Of a DNA stretch of 64,000 bases, positions 26,993 through 36,022 are shown in pieces (within the stretch, counting starts at the first letter, position 1; the number at the start of each line of letters is the position of its first letter). A model generated the notes under the pieces. That model saw only the letters and a program-made list of their open reading frames with translations. It had not been told where the DNA came from and did no database searches. This DNA comes from Pararhodonellum marinum (lineage in GTDB: Bacteria > Bacteroidota > Bacteroidia > Cytophagales > Cyclobacteriaceae), in the NCBI RefSeq assembly GCF_015354735.1, contig NZ_JACEFJ010000002.1, positions 248,001 to 312,000 on the forward strand, read 5' to 3'. A program made the translations under genes and the position numbers.

Positions 26993-27685
26993 ATGAAGCT
27001 AAGTGTGATCATCCCGGTGCTGAATGAAGCCAAAAACCTGAGTCGGTTGATTCCCTTTATTTTTGAAAATGGGAGCCATTCGGTAGTGGAGGTAATCATG
27101 GTGGATGGTGGTAGTGTGGATAACTCTGTAGAGACAGCTAAAAAACTCGGGGCCAAGGTACTTCACAGTCCCCAAAAATGCCGGGCTACCCAGATGAACC
27201 TCGGTGCAAGAGCTTCAAAAGGGGAGGTTTTTTATTTTGTTCATGCCGATACCCTGCCTGTGGCCACGTTTGTATCGGACATCGAGGCAGCCTTAGAAGA
27301 AGGTTATATGGCCGGATGTTACCGGTACCGGTTTGACTCTGGACGAAAAATTCTGAAAATCAATGCCTACTTTACCCGCTTTGACAGATTGATGTGCAGG
27401 GGAGGAGACCAGACACTTTTTATCCTTAAAGAAGTTTTTGAGGATGTGGGGGGCTACGATGAAAAGTATACCATCATGGAGGATTATGATTTTTTGATCA
27501 GGTTGAGAAGAAAATATGCCTTTAAAATCATTCCCAAAAACATATTGGTCTCCGCCCGAAAATACGATCACAACAGCTGGCTGAGGGTGCAGCTTTCCAA
27601 CCTGACGGTATTCATGATGTTCTATATGAAACGGTCTCCGGAAAAGATGAAAAAAACCTACCAAAACCTACTGGATTACAGGTGA
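26993..27685 (+). CDS. TIGR04283-family arsenosugar glycosyltransferase (GT2 fold)
   Basis: A 230-residue GT-A glycosyltransferase: SVIIPVLNEAKNLSRLIPF at the start, EVIMVDGGSVDNS, and FVHADT, the DxD-type metal site. GGDQTLFILKEVFEDVGGYDEKYTIMEDYDFLIRL provides the acceptor and catalytic region with the ED motif. The short length and these blocks match the TIGR04283 group found with arsS and arsM, which is thought to attach a sugar or head group to the arsenosugar. It is the last gene of the operon. Confidence 0.9.
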   Translation: MKLSVIIPVLNEAKNLSRLIPFIFENGSHSVVEVIMVDGGSVDNSVETAKKLGAKVLHSPQKCRATQMNLGARASKGEVFYFVHADTLPVATFVSDIEAALEEGYMAGCYRYRFDSGRKILKINAYFTRFDRLMCRGGDQTLFILKEVFEDVGGYDEKYTIMEDYDFLIRLRRKYAFKIIPKNILVSARKYDHNSWLRVQLSNLTVFMMFYMKRSPEKMKKTYQNLLDYR

Positions 27686-27745
27686 CGTTGGGGTTTTAGG
27701 AGGGGAAAACCGGCTGTTTGATGATAGTGAGGAGTGAAGAAATAG

Positions 27746-27820
27746 TGGGTCGTATCAGATTCGAACTGATGACCTCTGCCCTGTCAAGGCAGCGCTCTAA
27801 ACCAACTGAGCTAACGACCC
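27746..27820 (-). tRNA. tRNA-Val (anticodon GAC)
   Basis: Read on the minus strand, a 7-bp acceptor stem GGGTCGT / ACGACCC encloses a D-arm (TAGCTCAGTTGGTTTAGAGC), an anticodon arm CTGCC-TTGACAG-GGCAG with anticodon GAC, and a T-arm containing GTTCGAATC. The discriminator is A at 27746. CCA is not encoded. The gene stands between the arsenosugar operon and the M28 peptidase gene. Confidence 0.95.
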
Positions 27821-27886
27821 TTTGTGCTGCGAATATGCTAAAATTTTTCCAAAAATCACTTTTTACCGTGTATAAATCCTAAAAAC

Positions 27887-28795
27887 CTATTGCGCATCAA
27901 ATTCCCTTAAGGCTTCTAAAATGGTTTTTACCGCCTCAAAATAGAAATCCTGATCTATGTTTTCAAACGTATCTGTAGGCTGATGATAGTCTTCATGGTC
28001 TTCCACCCCAAAATAAATAAAAGGGATCCCTGCTGCATGAAAAGGACCGTGGTCAGATGCCTGACTCCAATCTTCCTTACCCGTTCCAGGAATATCTTTT
28101 CCCAGTGTTAAATTGATCGATGCATTTTTTGCCACATTTTCAAGGGGTCTTTTCAATTCTGGATAATGATGGGTGCCTACCGCAAAGAGTTCCTGATCCT
28201 TACTTCTACTGACCATATCTAAATTTACTACCAATTTGATTTGAGACTTATCAAAAGGGAAATCTTCCAACAAAGCTTTTGCCCCATGTAAGCCCATCTC
28301 CTCCGCATCCAAAGCTGCAAAAATCATAGAGTGCAGGGGTCTTTCGAAAGAAAAATATCCAGCCAATTGCAACAATGCAGCGACTCCGGAGGCATTATCG
28401 TCAGCTCCTAAAAAAACCTGCTCATTGATTTTTCCCAAGTGGTCATAATGCGCCAAAATCAATATAATATCTTCTTTTTCACTTCCTGCTACAAATCCAA
28501 CAAGATTGACCGCCTTTTCATAAGTGATTTTTTCTTTTCTGTTGTAAAAGTTAAAATGCTGGGTGAAATCAGGAAATTGACTGGATAGCCCTAAGGAATC
28601 AAACCTATCTTTGATGAATTGTTGGGCCAGTACATTTCCCGGTGTCAAGGTTTTTCTCCCTTGAAGTTCATTGGAAGCGAGGTATTGCAGATCCGTCAGC
28701 AGCTGTTCTTTGTTGATCTCTTGGGAGAAAAGAACTTGAGGACCGAAGAAAAGTATTAAAAAAAACAGTTTAAGGGGGTTTCTCATAATGATCAA
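27887..28795 (-). CDS. Secreted M28-family metallopeptidase
   Basis: A 302-residue exported aminopeptidase-like enzyme (signal KLFFLILFFGPQVLFSQ). All five metal ligands of the two-zinc site can be placed: His in LAHYDHLG, Asp in GADDNASG, the Glu pair in ALDAEEMGLHG, Asp in VNLDMVSR and the C-terminal His in HEDYHQPTDT. It probably removes N-terminal residues from extracellular peptides. The start may be Met1 or Met4. It is monocistronic. Confidence 0.92.
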   Translation of the reverse strand: MIIMRNPLKLFFLILFFGPQVLFSQEINKEQLLTDLQYLASNELQGRKTLTPGNVLAQQFIKDRFDSLGLSSQFPDFTQHFNFYNRKEKITYEKAVNLVGFVAGSEKEDIILILAHYDHLGKINEQVFLGADDNASGVAALLQLAGYFSFERPLHSMIFAALDAEEMGLHGAKALLEDFPFDKSQIKLVVNLDMVSRSKDQELFAVGTHHYPELKRPLENVAKNASINLTLGKDIPGTGKEDWSQASDHGPFHAAGIPFIYFGVEDHEDYHQPTDTFENIDQDFYFEAVKTILEALREFDAQ

Positions 28796-29000
28796 ATTAA
28801 TGCTTCGTTAATTAACGTATATTGGTAAGGAATTTGTTTGCCACAAAATCACCTTTTGGTAATTCATCCGTCTATTCCTTTCTTTATTATTTGTCGCAAT
28901 ATGTTTTTATCGGTCATTCAAAAAAAATGCCGATAAAACAAGAAAGGTGATAATACCACAAATTCTGGTGAATTAGCGCTGAATTTACTAAAATTGGCTC

Positions 29001-30020
29001 ATGCCTCTCAAGAAAATGACAAAATATATCTTTGCTTTAATCGCTTGGATTTGTACTCCCCAAATCGTTGCTGCTCAAGGCACGCTACCAGAAAATTTTT
29101 GGGATGGCAAGGCCATTGTACTGGTGTCGGCTGCTCCAGACGCAAGACCTATTTTAGATTGGCAGGATATTTCCAAAGAAATTCATTCTTCACTTTTAGA
29201 CGCCGGCGGTGACCCGGTGGCTTATTATGAACTGGAGGACATCATCCTTTCGGAAGAAATACAGGCTGGCTATGCGAATGTTTTTAACCGACGGCAAATC
29301 AAAAACATCATCATTTTATCTCGGACCAGCAATGGACAAATCCACTTAAACATAGGAAGCTACACCAAAGACAAAAATATCCTCAGTCCAGGAAATATCT
29401 GGAGCACAAGCGCACCTACCGTAAAGGAAGTTGGTGAAAGAGTGAAAGCCGCGGGTACCAATCATAAAAGTCAAAATCTGCTGGCAATAGATGTACCCGA
29501 ATTCCTTTCTGCTTCGGGGCCTGGAGGGCTCAGTGGCGAAACAAACCGTTTTATTGCTCGAAATCCTTTAAATCTGGAAACCTTTAAACTTGGTATTCCC
29601 CTTTCCGGAGTAGCAGGAGAATCTGCCTTGCTGACTTCCTTTAGATATGACCTACTTGGTAAATCAGCAGCAGCGATAGAAGCGGAACAACAAGCGGAAA
29701 GGGCCGGCGTTGAAGCAGTCGTCAAAAACTTTTATCCACATCAAGTGGAATATTTAACCAGTTTTAAATCCGATCAAGAACTTATTGGTGAACGCGTTCA
29801 GTTTGTTCTGGTCAAAGTAGAGGGCAGGGAAGCTGACTTGATGGAAAGTATGGGGCTAAATTCCTCAGATTTAGCTGACAAAAACAGGATTGTGATCAAA
29901 TATTACATCCGGTTTCTGGTGAGAAATGAACTTTATGTAGGCCCTAAATGGGATGCTGATCCCAATTGGAGAGTGGCCTTGACCAATTTTCTACAAAACC
30001 TTCAAATAGATACCCGATAG
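29001..30020 (+). CDS. Hypothetical secreted protein, 339 aa
   Basis: A signal peptide (KYIFALIAWICTPQIVAAQ) is followed by an alpha/beta region (DGKAIVLVSAAPDARPILDWQDISKEIHSSLLDAGGDPVAYYELEDIIL) and a Gly/Pro-rich central part. The C-terminus is helical (EAEQQAERAGVEAVVKNFYPHQVEYL). Similar Bacteroidota proteins have sometimes been labelled NTPase, but I see no Walker motif. It converges with the saccharopine-dehydrogenase-like gene with only one base between the stops. Function is unknown. Confidence 0.6.
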   Translation: MPLKKMTKYIFALIAWICTPQIVAAQGTLPENFWDGKAIVLVSAAPDARPILDWQDISKEIHSSLLDAGGDPVAYYELEDIILSEEIQAGYANVFNRRQIKNIIILSRTSNGQIHLNIGSYTKDKNILSPGNIWSTSAPTVKEVGERVKAAGTNHKSQNLLAIDVPEFLSASGPGGLSGETNRFIARNPLNLETFKLGIPLSGVAGESALLTSFRYDLLGKSAAAIEAEQQAERAGVEAVVKNFYPHQVEYLTSFKSDQELIGERVQFVLVKVEGREADLMESMGLNSSDLADKNRIVIKYYIRFLVRNELYVGPKWDADPNWRVALTNFLQNLQIDTR

Positions 30021-30021
30021 G

Positions 30022-31071
30022 CTATTGTTCCAGGAAAGACGACCCTTCTATTTCAAGGATGAGGTCACTTCCGAAACAAGCAGCAGGTGTATGAAAACCA
30101 ACGGGACCTTTCTCCAAAACCTTCTTTATAAGGAGGACTGACATTTTCGCTGTCAACAAATAGCCTTCTCTGGTCTGTAATCGCAGACTATGTTTTTTTC
30201 CTTGACTGTTGCTTACCTCACCCCAAATTAAAGAAATTCCGTTTTTATTACTCTCCCGTGAAGGGCCGGTGATTTTTTTATTGATGTATTTTTTGATGGT
30301 ATTTTTTACCCATTTTGTTCGCAGGATGGGGTTGAACAAGCCTTGAAGTTTCAAAAAGCGGAAGGTGCTTTTTGAAGCGGCAGTGAAAACCGTGATGTTG
30401 AGAATACCTGTGGTGTAAAAAGAAGTCACCACATCTCCCCAAGGAATACTCATACAAAACAGCTTCTTGAGTCCAAAATCAATGTATTTTCCTTTGGATC
30501 CAATTGGATTGTTTACAATCTTTCCGTTTTCCCTTATGGCCCCAGAATTACCGAGATTCTCTACCATGGTCAGCATGGTACCGTGAGAAACTCCTCCACC
30601 AAGACTGGCGAATGCCAACTCAAGGTGAGTGGCATCAGGCATGGCTTTGTGAAGCCTTTTGGCCATGCAATCAGTAGGAACGATGTCAAATCCAGCACCT
30701 GGCATCAGACATATCCCTGATTTCAAAGCAGCCTCATGATGTTTACTCACCCAATCAAACACAGGAATCTCCCCGGTGATATCCAAGTAATGAGTTTTAC
30801 TTGCTAAACAAGCCTCCACCATAGGCTTGGCGGTTTGGACAAAAGGCCCAGCTGCATTCAATACCAGATCGATCCCTTTGAGCCCATTAATGATTTCATC
30901 TTTGTTTGCCAAACCAAAGATTCTGAAATCCAGACCATGTTCGCTGGCCAAAGCTTTCGTTTTCCCCGGATTCCTACCCGCCACTATCGGGTTTAAGCCG
31001 ATGGCTAAAGCTTCCTCTATGATAAGTTTCCCAGTATAACCATAGGCCCCATAAATTAAGATCCGACCCAT
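30022..31071 (-). CDS. Saccharopine dehydrogenase-like / trans-acting enoyl reductase-like protein
   Basis: A 349-residue protein with an N-terminal Rossmann motif ILIYGAYGYTGKLI, then GLKGIDLVLNAAGPF and HYLDITGEIPVFDWV, typical of the saccharopine-dehydrogenase-like group that includes mycobacterial trans-acting enoyl reductase. These bind NAD(P) and often act on lipids. ATG 31071 is chosen: it lies two bases after the stop of the upstream Dabb gene and gives a direct MGRILIYGAYGYTG start. It is the last gene of a three-gene minus-strand operon behind a GH9 enzyme. The substrate is unknown. Confidence 0.8.
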   Translation of the reverse strand: MGRILIYGAYGYTGKLIIEEALAIGLNPIVAGRNPGKTKALASEHGLDFRIFGLANKDEIINGLKGIDLVLNAAGPFVQTAKPMVEACLASKTHYLDITGEIPVFDWVSKHHEAALKSGICLMPGAGFDIVPTDCMAKRLHKAMPDATHLELAFASLGGGVSHGTMLTMVENLGNSGAIRENGKIVNNPIGSKGKYIDFGLKKLFCMSIPWGDVVTSFYTTGILNITVFTAASKSTFRFLKLQGLFNPILRTKWVKNTIKKYINKKITGPSRESNKNGISLIWGEVSNSQGKKHSLRLQTREGYLLTAKMSVLLIKKVLEKGPVGFHTPAACFGSDLILEIEGSSFLEQ

Positions 31072-31073
31072 AC

Positions 31074-31502
31074 TTATTGAGTGGTCCAATAATCCACTAC
31101 CAGTACATCTTTCAGGTAGGGCTTCAGGACCTCTCCGAAAGCCTTGTGGTCTGGATGAGGGAGATAAACATATCGATCGGCTTCACTTTCAAAAGTCAGA
31201 AAAAAACAATGGGTAAAACCTTTGTCCAATCCTTCCGGACTGTTGTTGGTACCCCATTCGAAGCCTTTGATTTGGGGGATTTTTTTGGGCAAAGCTTTAA
31301 AAGCATCTTCCACCTCTTTTACTTCAGCCTGAGTAGTTCCTTCTTTAAAGGAAAACAACACCACATGCCGCAACAAAGGCTTATTGTCTTTCTTTTCCTT
31401 GACCACTTCTTTTTTTTCCACTTTTATTTCTTCATTTTTTTCAGCCGGCCCACAACTCCAAAGTAGGCATACAGCAAATGTGTAAATCCATGCTTGCTTC
31501 AT
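31074..31502 (-). CDS. Dabb-domain lipoprotein
   Basis: A 142-residue lipoprotein: the signal ends CLLWSC (Cys17), then comes a Lys/Glu-rich linker (KKEVVKEKKDNK) and a Dabb alpha/beta-barrel domain (about residues 43-142) with LLRHVVLFSFKEGTT at its start and YLPHPDHKAFGEVLKPYLKDVLVVDY at its end. Dabb proteins form dimeric barrels, and known members include stress-response and polyketide-cyclase-like proteins. It is nine bases downstream of the GH9 gene and two bases upstream of the reductase start. Confidence 0.85.
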   Translation of the reverse strand: MKQAWIYTFAVCLLWSCGPAEKNEEIKVEKKEVVKEKKDNKPLLRHVVLFSFKEGTTQAEVKEVEDAFKALPKKIPQIKGFEWGTNNSPEGLDKGFTHCFFLTFESEADRYVYLPHPDHKAFGEVLKPYLKDVLVVDYWTTQ

Positions 31503-31511
31503 TATATTTGA

Positions 31512-33326
31512 TTATTTATTAGGTGTTGCGTTTCCGAAATGTGTCATCATCAAAATTGCTCCTGCAGTTCCATCCATGGTAGGTTCATTGGTGGAATAAT
31601 CCCCAACATCATCATGGTAAACCACATGGTTGTTTTGAAACCGACTAAACTTATCCGTTTTTTCCAGTTTCAAACCCAAAAGACTGTTGTAAATAGACGC
31701 ATATACAGGCCCGTCCACCAATCCTCCCTTTACTTCCAGACCTTTAAGCACATATAGACTGGTATGAACCTCCACCGGAAATTCTCCCCCTTCCGGTATT
31801 CCAGTAAACATGCTCGTTCCCCATGGATTTCTTCCAAAAAGCCAATCTCTTTGGGCCATCAGGAACGAATCAAATTGTAGGTCACCACTCATTTTTTCGT
31901 AGAGAATCGTTTGTGTAATCAGGCTGGTCAACAGGTTATTGGAACACCAAATAAAGGGTACACCAACATGAAATGGGTTTTTCTCAGCCCTGGATAGTGT
32001 GTGTTCAATTCCATCCCGGTAATACATCTCCAAGGTATCCTTAAAATTCCTATCTACAAATTCATGCAGTACAAAATGCCCTAAATTTACAAATGGGTAC
32101 AGTTGGTAATGAGCAGCGGTGTCTTTGACTGTCCATGAATCGATGGTATTGGACTTACGCGCATACACTTTGGCTTGATTAAGATAAGATTCATCCAGGG
32201 TCAGCTTGTAAAGTTCTGCGGCTCCCCATTCCATATCATCCGCCCAAGTCTCTTCATTGTATCGGTAAGGTGCCCCATAACTGTTGCCTTGCTGAAAGCC
32301 TTCCTGCGCTCTTCCCAATGCATATAGGGAGAGGGCTGCCTGATGGCATTTGGCTGCGAAGGCTGGATCAATCTTTTTCCAAATCCTAGCCGCTATGGCC
32401 ATGGCTGCGGCTGATCTTCCTGCCAGATTGGCGATTCCAGTTGCTACACTTTTGTATTGTTGGAGTCCTTGAGGTTGTCCAGTGGCAAAATAAGCTACCC
32501 TGTAACTGTTTTCTCCCCAACCATAATCGGCATTGTCCTGGTTGGGTATTTTGAAACCTTTGTGATCCCGGTCATCTGCTACCTGATGAAACAATTGATC
32601 AGGGGCTGGATGCATCTTGTGAATCCAATCCAATCCCCACTTTGCCTCATCCAAAATATCCGGTATTCCATTGGCCCCATGCTGTCCCAGGTCATTGTGC
32701 TGATCATCAAATCTGTCAGGATACATTTCAAAGGCTTTCAGCATATGGGCGGTGGCATAACTTCCGGTAATGAGGTATTTCAGCTGATCTCCCGCATCAT
32801 GCCAGCCTCCAGTTACATCCACGTAAGTGCTATCAGGCATTGGACCAAAAAAAGTCCGCCCATCTTTGGCATGGCAAACCATGTCCAAGGTCGGGTTATA
32901 TCCGCACCTTTGCTGACGCATGAATTCCAGGAGATTTTCCTGATAACCCATATAGGCCGTTTTTGAAATGGAAAATGAAGCTGAGCGGTAATTTTGGGAT
33001 GGACCTTTCAGATGATACTGTCCTTCTTCCTTAATGGAGGAGAAATCAATTGCGCTGTAGTACTTGAAATTCCCCCACCCAGCCAGAAGCTTCCTTGGTT
33101 GAAATGTCCCTGCTGCCTTACCGGTTTTCTCATCAATCAGGGATACCTTGCCTCGAATGGGTTTATCGCTAAACAGAATCGCCTCCTTTTGATCATCTGG
33201 TAGATATCCCACTTGATTGACCCTAAAGTGGATTTCTCTTTCCTGTGCGTTTGCAGGAATTGCAAACAAAAGAAGAGATAAGCAACAAATTAGTAATAGT
33301 AAGCTGAATCGAACATTAAAGTGCAT
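31512..33326 (-). CDS. Endoglucanase, glycoside hydrolase family 9
   Basis: A 604-residue secreted enzyme. ATG 33326 is chosen as it begins the signal peptide (RFSLLLLICCLSLLLFAIPANAQ). An N-terminal Ig-like cellulase domain (about residues 30-120) precedes the (alpha/alpha)6 GH9 domain. TGGWHDAGDQLKYL supplies Asp177 and Asp180 (nucleophilic water activation), and STNEPTMDGTAGAI supplies the catalytic Glu. GH9 enzymes cut beta-1,4-glucan with inversion; the family also includes glucosaminidases. It is first gene of an operon with the Dabb lipoprotein and the reductase. Confidence 0.92.
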   Translation of the reverse strand: MHFNVRFSLLLLICCLSLLLFAIPANAQEREIHFRVNQVGYLPDDQKEAILFSDKPIRGKVSLIDEKTGKAAGTFQPRKLLAGWGNFKYYSAIDFSSIKEEGQYHLKGPSQNYRSASFSISKTAYMGYQENLLEFMRQQRCGYNPTLDMVCHAKDGRTFFGPMPDSTYVDVTGGWHDAGDQLKYLITGSYATAHMLKAFEMYPDRFDDQHNDLGQHGANGIPDILDEAKWGLDWIHKMHPAPDQLFHQVADDRDHKGFKIPNQDNADYGWGENSYRVAYFATGQPQGLQQYKSVATGIANLAGRSAAAMAIAARIWKKIDPAFAAKCHQAALSLYALGRAQEGFQQGNSYGAPYRYNEETWADDMEWGAAELYKLTLDESYLNQAKVYARKSNTIDSWTVKDTAAHYQLYPFVNLGHFVLHEFVDRNFKDTLEMYYRDGIEHTLSRAEKNPFHVGVPFIWCSNNLLTSLITQTILYEKMSGDLQFDSFLMAQRDWLFGRNPWGTSMFTGIPEGGEFPVEVHTSLYVLKGLEVKGGLVDGPVYASIYNSLLGLKLEKTDKFSRFQNNHVVYHDDVGDYSTNEPTMDGTAGAILMMTHFGNATPNK

Positions 33327-33599
33327 AGGTCTTCGCCGTGATTGAATGGATTCCAGGGTACTTAGGATGGGAAGGATCAAAATAAACCAATCCCTTGGAA
33401 TTTCCTATACTTCAGGTAAGATTGGAAATAAATACTGATAAAAGGCTTCCAAAAAATTAGGATGGAGAAATTTAAAGACCTAGGGAAAAAAAGAAATTTG
33501 TGGTACTTTTAATAGAAGTCCCATGCAGGAATTTCTAAGCAAGGCAAAGGATACCCATACTGAACAATGTTAATAAATCCCAACTTAGGCACTCAAGCT

Positions 33600-33998
33600 A
33601 TGAATAAAAAAAACATACTTTACGCAATTGTCCTCAGTGCTTTATTCATTCAAATTACGTCATGTAAGTCCTATCAAAATATCAAAGCTTCTCAAGATCT
33701 TCCGCTGCAGGTTCAGGCGCTTGAACGGGGTGACCAAGTTATGGTGGCCCACCAGGACGGGAGTCTTTATCTATTGGATTTTGAACAGCTTATGGATGGA
33801 AAGCTTATGGGGATGGGGTTCCAGAAAACCCAGAATAGAATCAAAGCCGAACCGAAGCTGATGCAATTTGAATTAGATGAGATTCAGGCCATAAAAGTAA
33901 AAAGAACCAGTGCTGTTCAATCATTTATCCTGGCAGGCGGCATCGCCTTGGCTGCAGTGGGAGTATTTGCACTAGGCTCCTTGGCGGGATGGTTTTGA
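33600..33998 (+). CDS. Hypothetical lipoprotein with C-terminal membrane helix, 132 aa
   Basis: ATG 33600 starts a lipoprotein signal (NILYAIVLSALFIQITSC). The middle has a short beta domain (GDQVMVAHQDGSLYLLDFEQLMDGKLMGM...AEPKLMQFELDEIQAIKV). The C-terminal 25 residues (SFILAGGIALAAVGVFALGSLAGWF) form a Gly/Ala-rich membrane helix. This layout (an SH3-like patch plus a tail helix) is frequent in Bacteroidota surface lipoproteins, but I know no function. An earlier start at 33567 would precede the signal by 11 residues. Confidence 0.6.
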   Translation: MNKKNILYAIVLSALFIQITSCKSYQNIKASQDLPLQVQALERGDQVMVAHQDGSLYLLDFEQLMDGKLMGMGFQKTQNRIKAEPKLMQFELDEIQAIKVKRTSAVQSFILAGGIALAAVGVFALGSLAGWF

Positions 33999-34012
33999 CC
34001 CTTATTTGCAAT

Positions 34013-34630
34013 CTATCCTTTCTCCATAACCAACACCCCCATTGCCCGCTTTCCATGAACCAATACAGATTTGGGCTGTTCTAATTCCTTCAATCGGTAA
34101 AAATCCAATAATTTTTCCAAAATTTCTTGTGTCAAAAGATACCTGTCGCTGCCGTCAGGCAATTGATAAATTCCATTTTGAAGGGGAAGGGCTAATTCTT
34201 CCATTCCACCAAAACCAGTTGTCATTCTTAAAAAAAGCAAGCCTCCGGTCTTTAAAACCCGCATCATTTCCTCAAACATCCTTTCGAAATGATCGTGGCT
34301 ATCGGCAAAATGCAACACGGCAGAACTCAACACAGCATCGAAAGCACCATCATGGAAAGGTATCTCTTCCACTTTTGCCCTTTGAAACCGAAGTGTATCA
34401 TAGGATTTTTGGATGGATTTAGCGGTCAATCTTACCATCTGAATCGCCAATGGATCCTGGTCAATTCCAAAAACTTGGTACCCTTCATTCAAAAAATAAA
34501 TGAGATTTCGACCCTCTCCACAACCTGCATCCAGTATTTTCATATCCTTGCTAAACCTTCCTTTCAGGATCTGATCTAAAAGATAGATATCGATATTTCC
34601 CAACAACTTATTTAGATCGCTTACATTCAT
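34013..34630 (-). CDS. Class I SAM-dependent methyltransferase
   Basis: A 205-residue methyltransferase with motif I MKILDAGCGEGRNLIYFL, the acidic loop VFGIDQDPLAI, EIPFHDGAFDAVLSSAVLHF and LKTGGLLFLRM. This is the Methyltransf_11/25-type fold. Its start overlaps the patatin gene stop by four bases, so the two are co-translated. The acceptor is unknown; pairing with a lipase-like gene suggests a lipid or small molecule. Confidence 0.85.
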   Translation of the reverse strand: MNVSDLNKLLGNIDIYLLDQILKGRFSKDMKILDAGCGEGRNLIYFLNEGYQVFGIDQDPLAIQMVRLTAKSIQKSYDTLRFQRAKVEEIPFHDGAFDAVLSSAVLHFADSHDHFERMFEEMMRVLKTGGLLFLRMTTGFGGMEELALPLQNGIYQLPDGSDRYLLTQEILEKLLDFYRLKELEQPKSVLVHGKRAMGVLVMEKG

Positions 34631-35535
34631 TCCTTTACCAATCCATTCTTAATCAAAGCCTCCTCAGTTAATTCCTTTCCAATTTGAATGATCTCAGAAG
34701 CCCTGTAAAACTCAAAAGTGCCACATTGACGCCTGGACACTTCTACCAAAAGGTCCAATGCATATTGCTGTACCAACAAATCGGACAACCTATCCTGCAT
34801 CATGTCAAAGGAAAGGTTCATCAGATCCAGAAATCCCAAGCTCTTCGGTTTTTCTTTAAGCTCTTTTTCTTTGGGAAAAAACTTGCTCATTTTTGCCTGA
34901 TATTCTACGACCCAAGATGGAACGGCCATGATGGATTTTTCAGATTTGGTAAACTTGGGTGGTTCAATGAAACAGGACAAAGGGGCATTTACATCAGAAG
35001 CCATCAGGTAATTCGCTTTGAAATTCCTAGCCAAGTCAAGCGGTATTGGGTTCATCACACCCCCATCGATATAGTCTGATCCACCAAAATAGGCCGGCTT
35101 GATGACAGTAGGTATAGAGGCAGATGCCCTTATTGCCTCAAACAAGCTGCCTTGGTAAAAAACCTTTTCGACACCAAGATTGATATCCACCGCATTGCAT
35201 AAAAAGGGAATGGGTAACTCCTCTATCTCTCCGTCTCCAACAAAACCCTTGATGACATTAAATACTTTTTCTCCCTTGATAAATCCCCTGCTTGAAAAAG
35301 TAAAATCCATAAGCGAAAAAACATCAATTCGATCCAAGTGGCAGATCCAATCCTTGAACTCCGGCAGCTTACCTTTGGCATAAACTCCTCCGATCAATGC
35401 CCCCATGGAACATCCGGCAATGCCCCTGATAGAAAATCCAGCTTCCTCCAACGCCTCTATGACCCCTATATGCGCCAAGCCTCTTGCTCCCCCGCTTGAC
35501 AGTACCAAAGCAACGGTTTTTTTCTTCATGCGCAT
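34627..35535 (-). CDS. Patatin-like phospholipase
   Basis: About 302 residues from ATG 35535 (or 300 from 35529). The patatin fold is shown by [21 protein letters not shown] (oxyanion hole), [10 protein letters not shown] (Ser nucleophile in GxSxG) and [12 protein letters not shown] (catalytic Asp in DGG). This is the NTE/RssA-like branch of Ser-Asp lipid acyl hydrolases. A longer frame begins at 35610 but overlaps the divergent VOC gene start and adds residues that are not family-like. It is followed by a coupled methyltransferase. Confidence 0.9.
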   Translation of the reverse strand: MRMKKKTVALVLSSGGARGLAHIGVIEALEEAGFSIRGIAGCSMGALIGGVYAKGKLPEFKDWICHLDRIDVFSLMDFTFSSRGFIKGEKVFNVIKGFVGDGEIEELPIPFLCNAVDINLGVEKVFYQGSLFEAIRASASIPTVIKPAYFGGSDYIDGGVMNPIPLDLARNFKANYLMASDVNAPLSCFIEPPKFTKSEKSIMAVPSWVVEYQAKMSKFFPKEKELKEKPKSLGFLDLMNLSFDMMQDRLSDLLVQQYALDLLVEVSRRQCGTFEFYRASEIIQIGKELTEEALIKNGLVKE

Positions 35536-35596
35536 TTTACCACAATTATCATATAAATTTGCTTCTGGAAACAAGCAAAACAAAATTACATCAATT

Positions 35597-36019
35597 ATGG
35601 ACCAATTCAAGCCTTTTCACCTGGCCTTTCCTATTAGGGACATTGAGGAAACCAGAGAATTTTACGGCAAACTCCTTGGCTGTGAGATCGGAAGAAGCAC
35701 GGAAAAGTGGATCGATTTTAATTTCTTTGGACATCAATTGTCCGCTCACCTGAAACCTGAGGAACTCGCTGCTTCTCATGCCAATGAGGTGGATGGAAAA
35801 CAAGTTCCGGTCCGTCACTTTGGAGCCATTTTGCCTTGGGAAGAATGGCATGAACTTGCTGATAAGCTCAAGGACGCAGGTATGGAATTTATTATAGAGC
35901 CTTATATCAGATTCAAAGGGGAAACCGGCGAACAAGCCACCATGTTTTTTATGGACCCCAGTGGCAATGCGCTGGAATTCAAATCCTTTCAGGATCCCAG
36001 TCAAATTTTTGCACCTTAG
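35597..36019 (+). CDS. VOC-superfamily (glyoxalase/dioxygenase) protein
   Basis: A 140-residue protein with paired beta-alpha-beta-beta-beta modules: [27 protein letters not shown] and [24 protein letters not shown], ending [20 protein letters not shown]. His and Glu at equivalent places (HLAFPI, ALEFKSF) could bind a metal. ATG 35597 is chosen because it begins the domain; 61 bases separate it from the divergent patatin start. The substrate is unknown. Confidence 0.85.
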   Translation: MDQFKPFHLAFPIRDIEETREFYGKLLGCEIGRSTEKWIDFNFFGHQLSAHLKPEELAASHANEVDGKQVPVRHFGAILPWEEWHELADKLKDAGMEFIIEPYIRFKGETGEQATMFFMDPSGNALEFKSFQDPSQIFAP

Positions 36020-36022
36020 CAC

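Noticed and set aside
27746-27820. Reading the tRNA as tRNA-Asp
   Set aside because: On the minus strand the anticodon loop is TTGACAG, giving GAC (Val); GTC appears only when the wrong strand is read.
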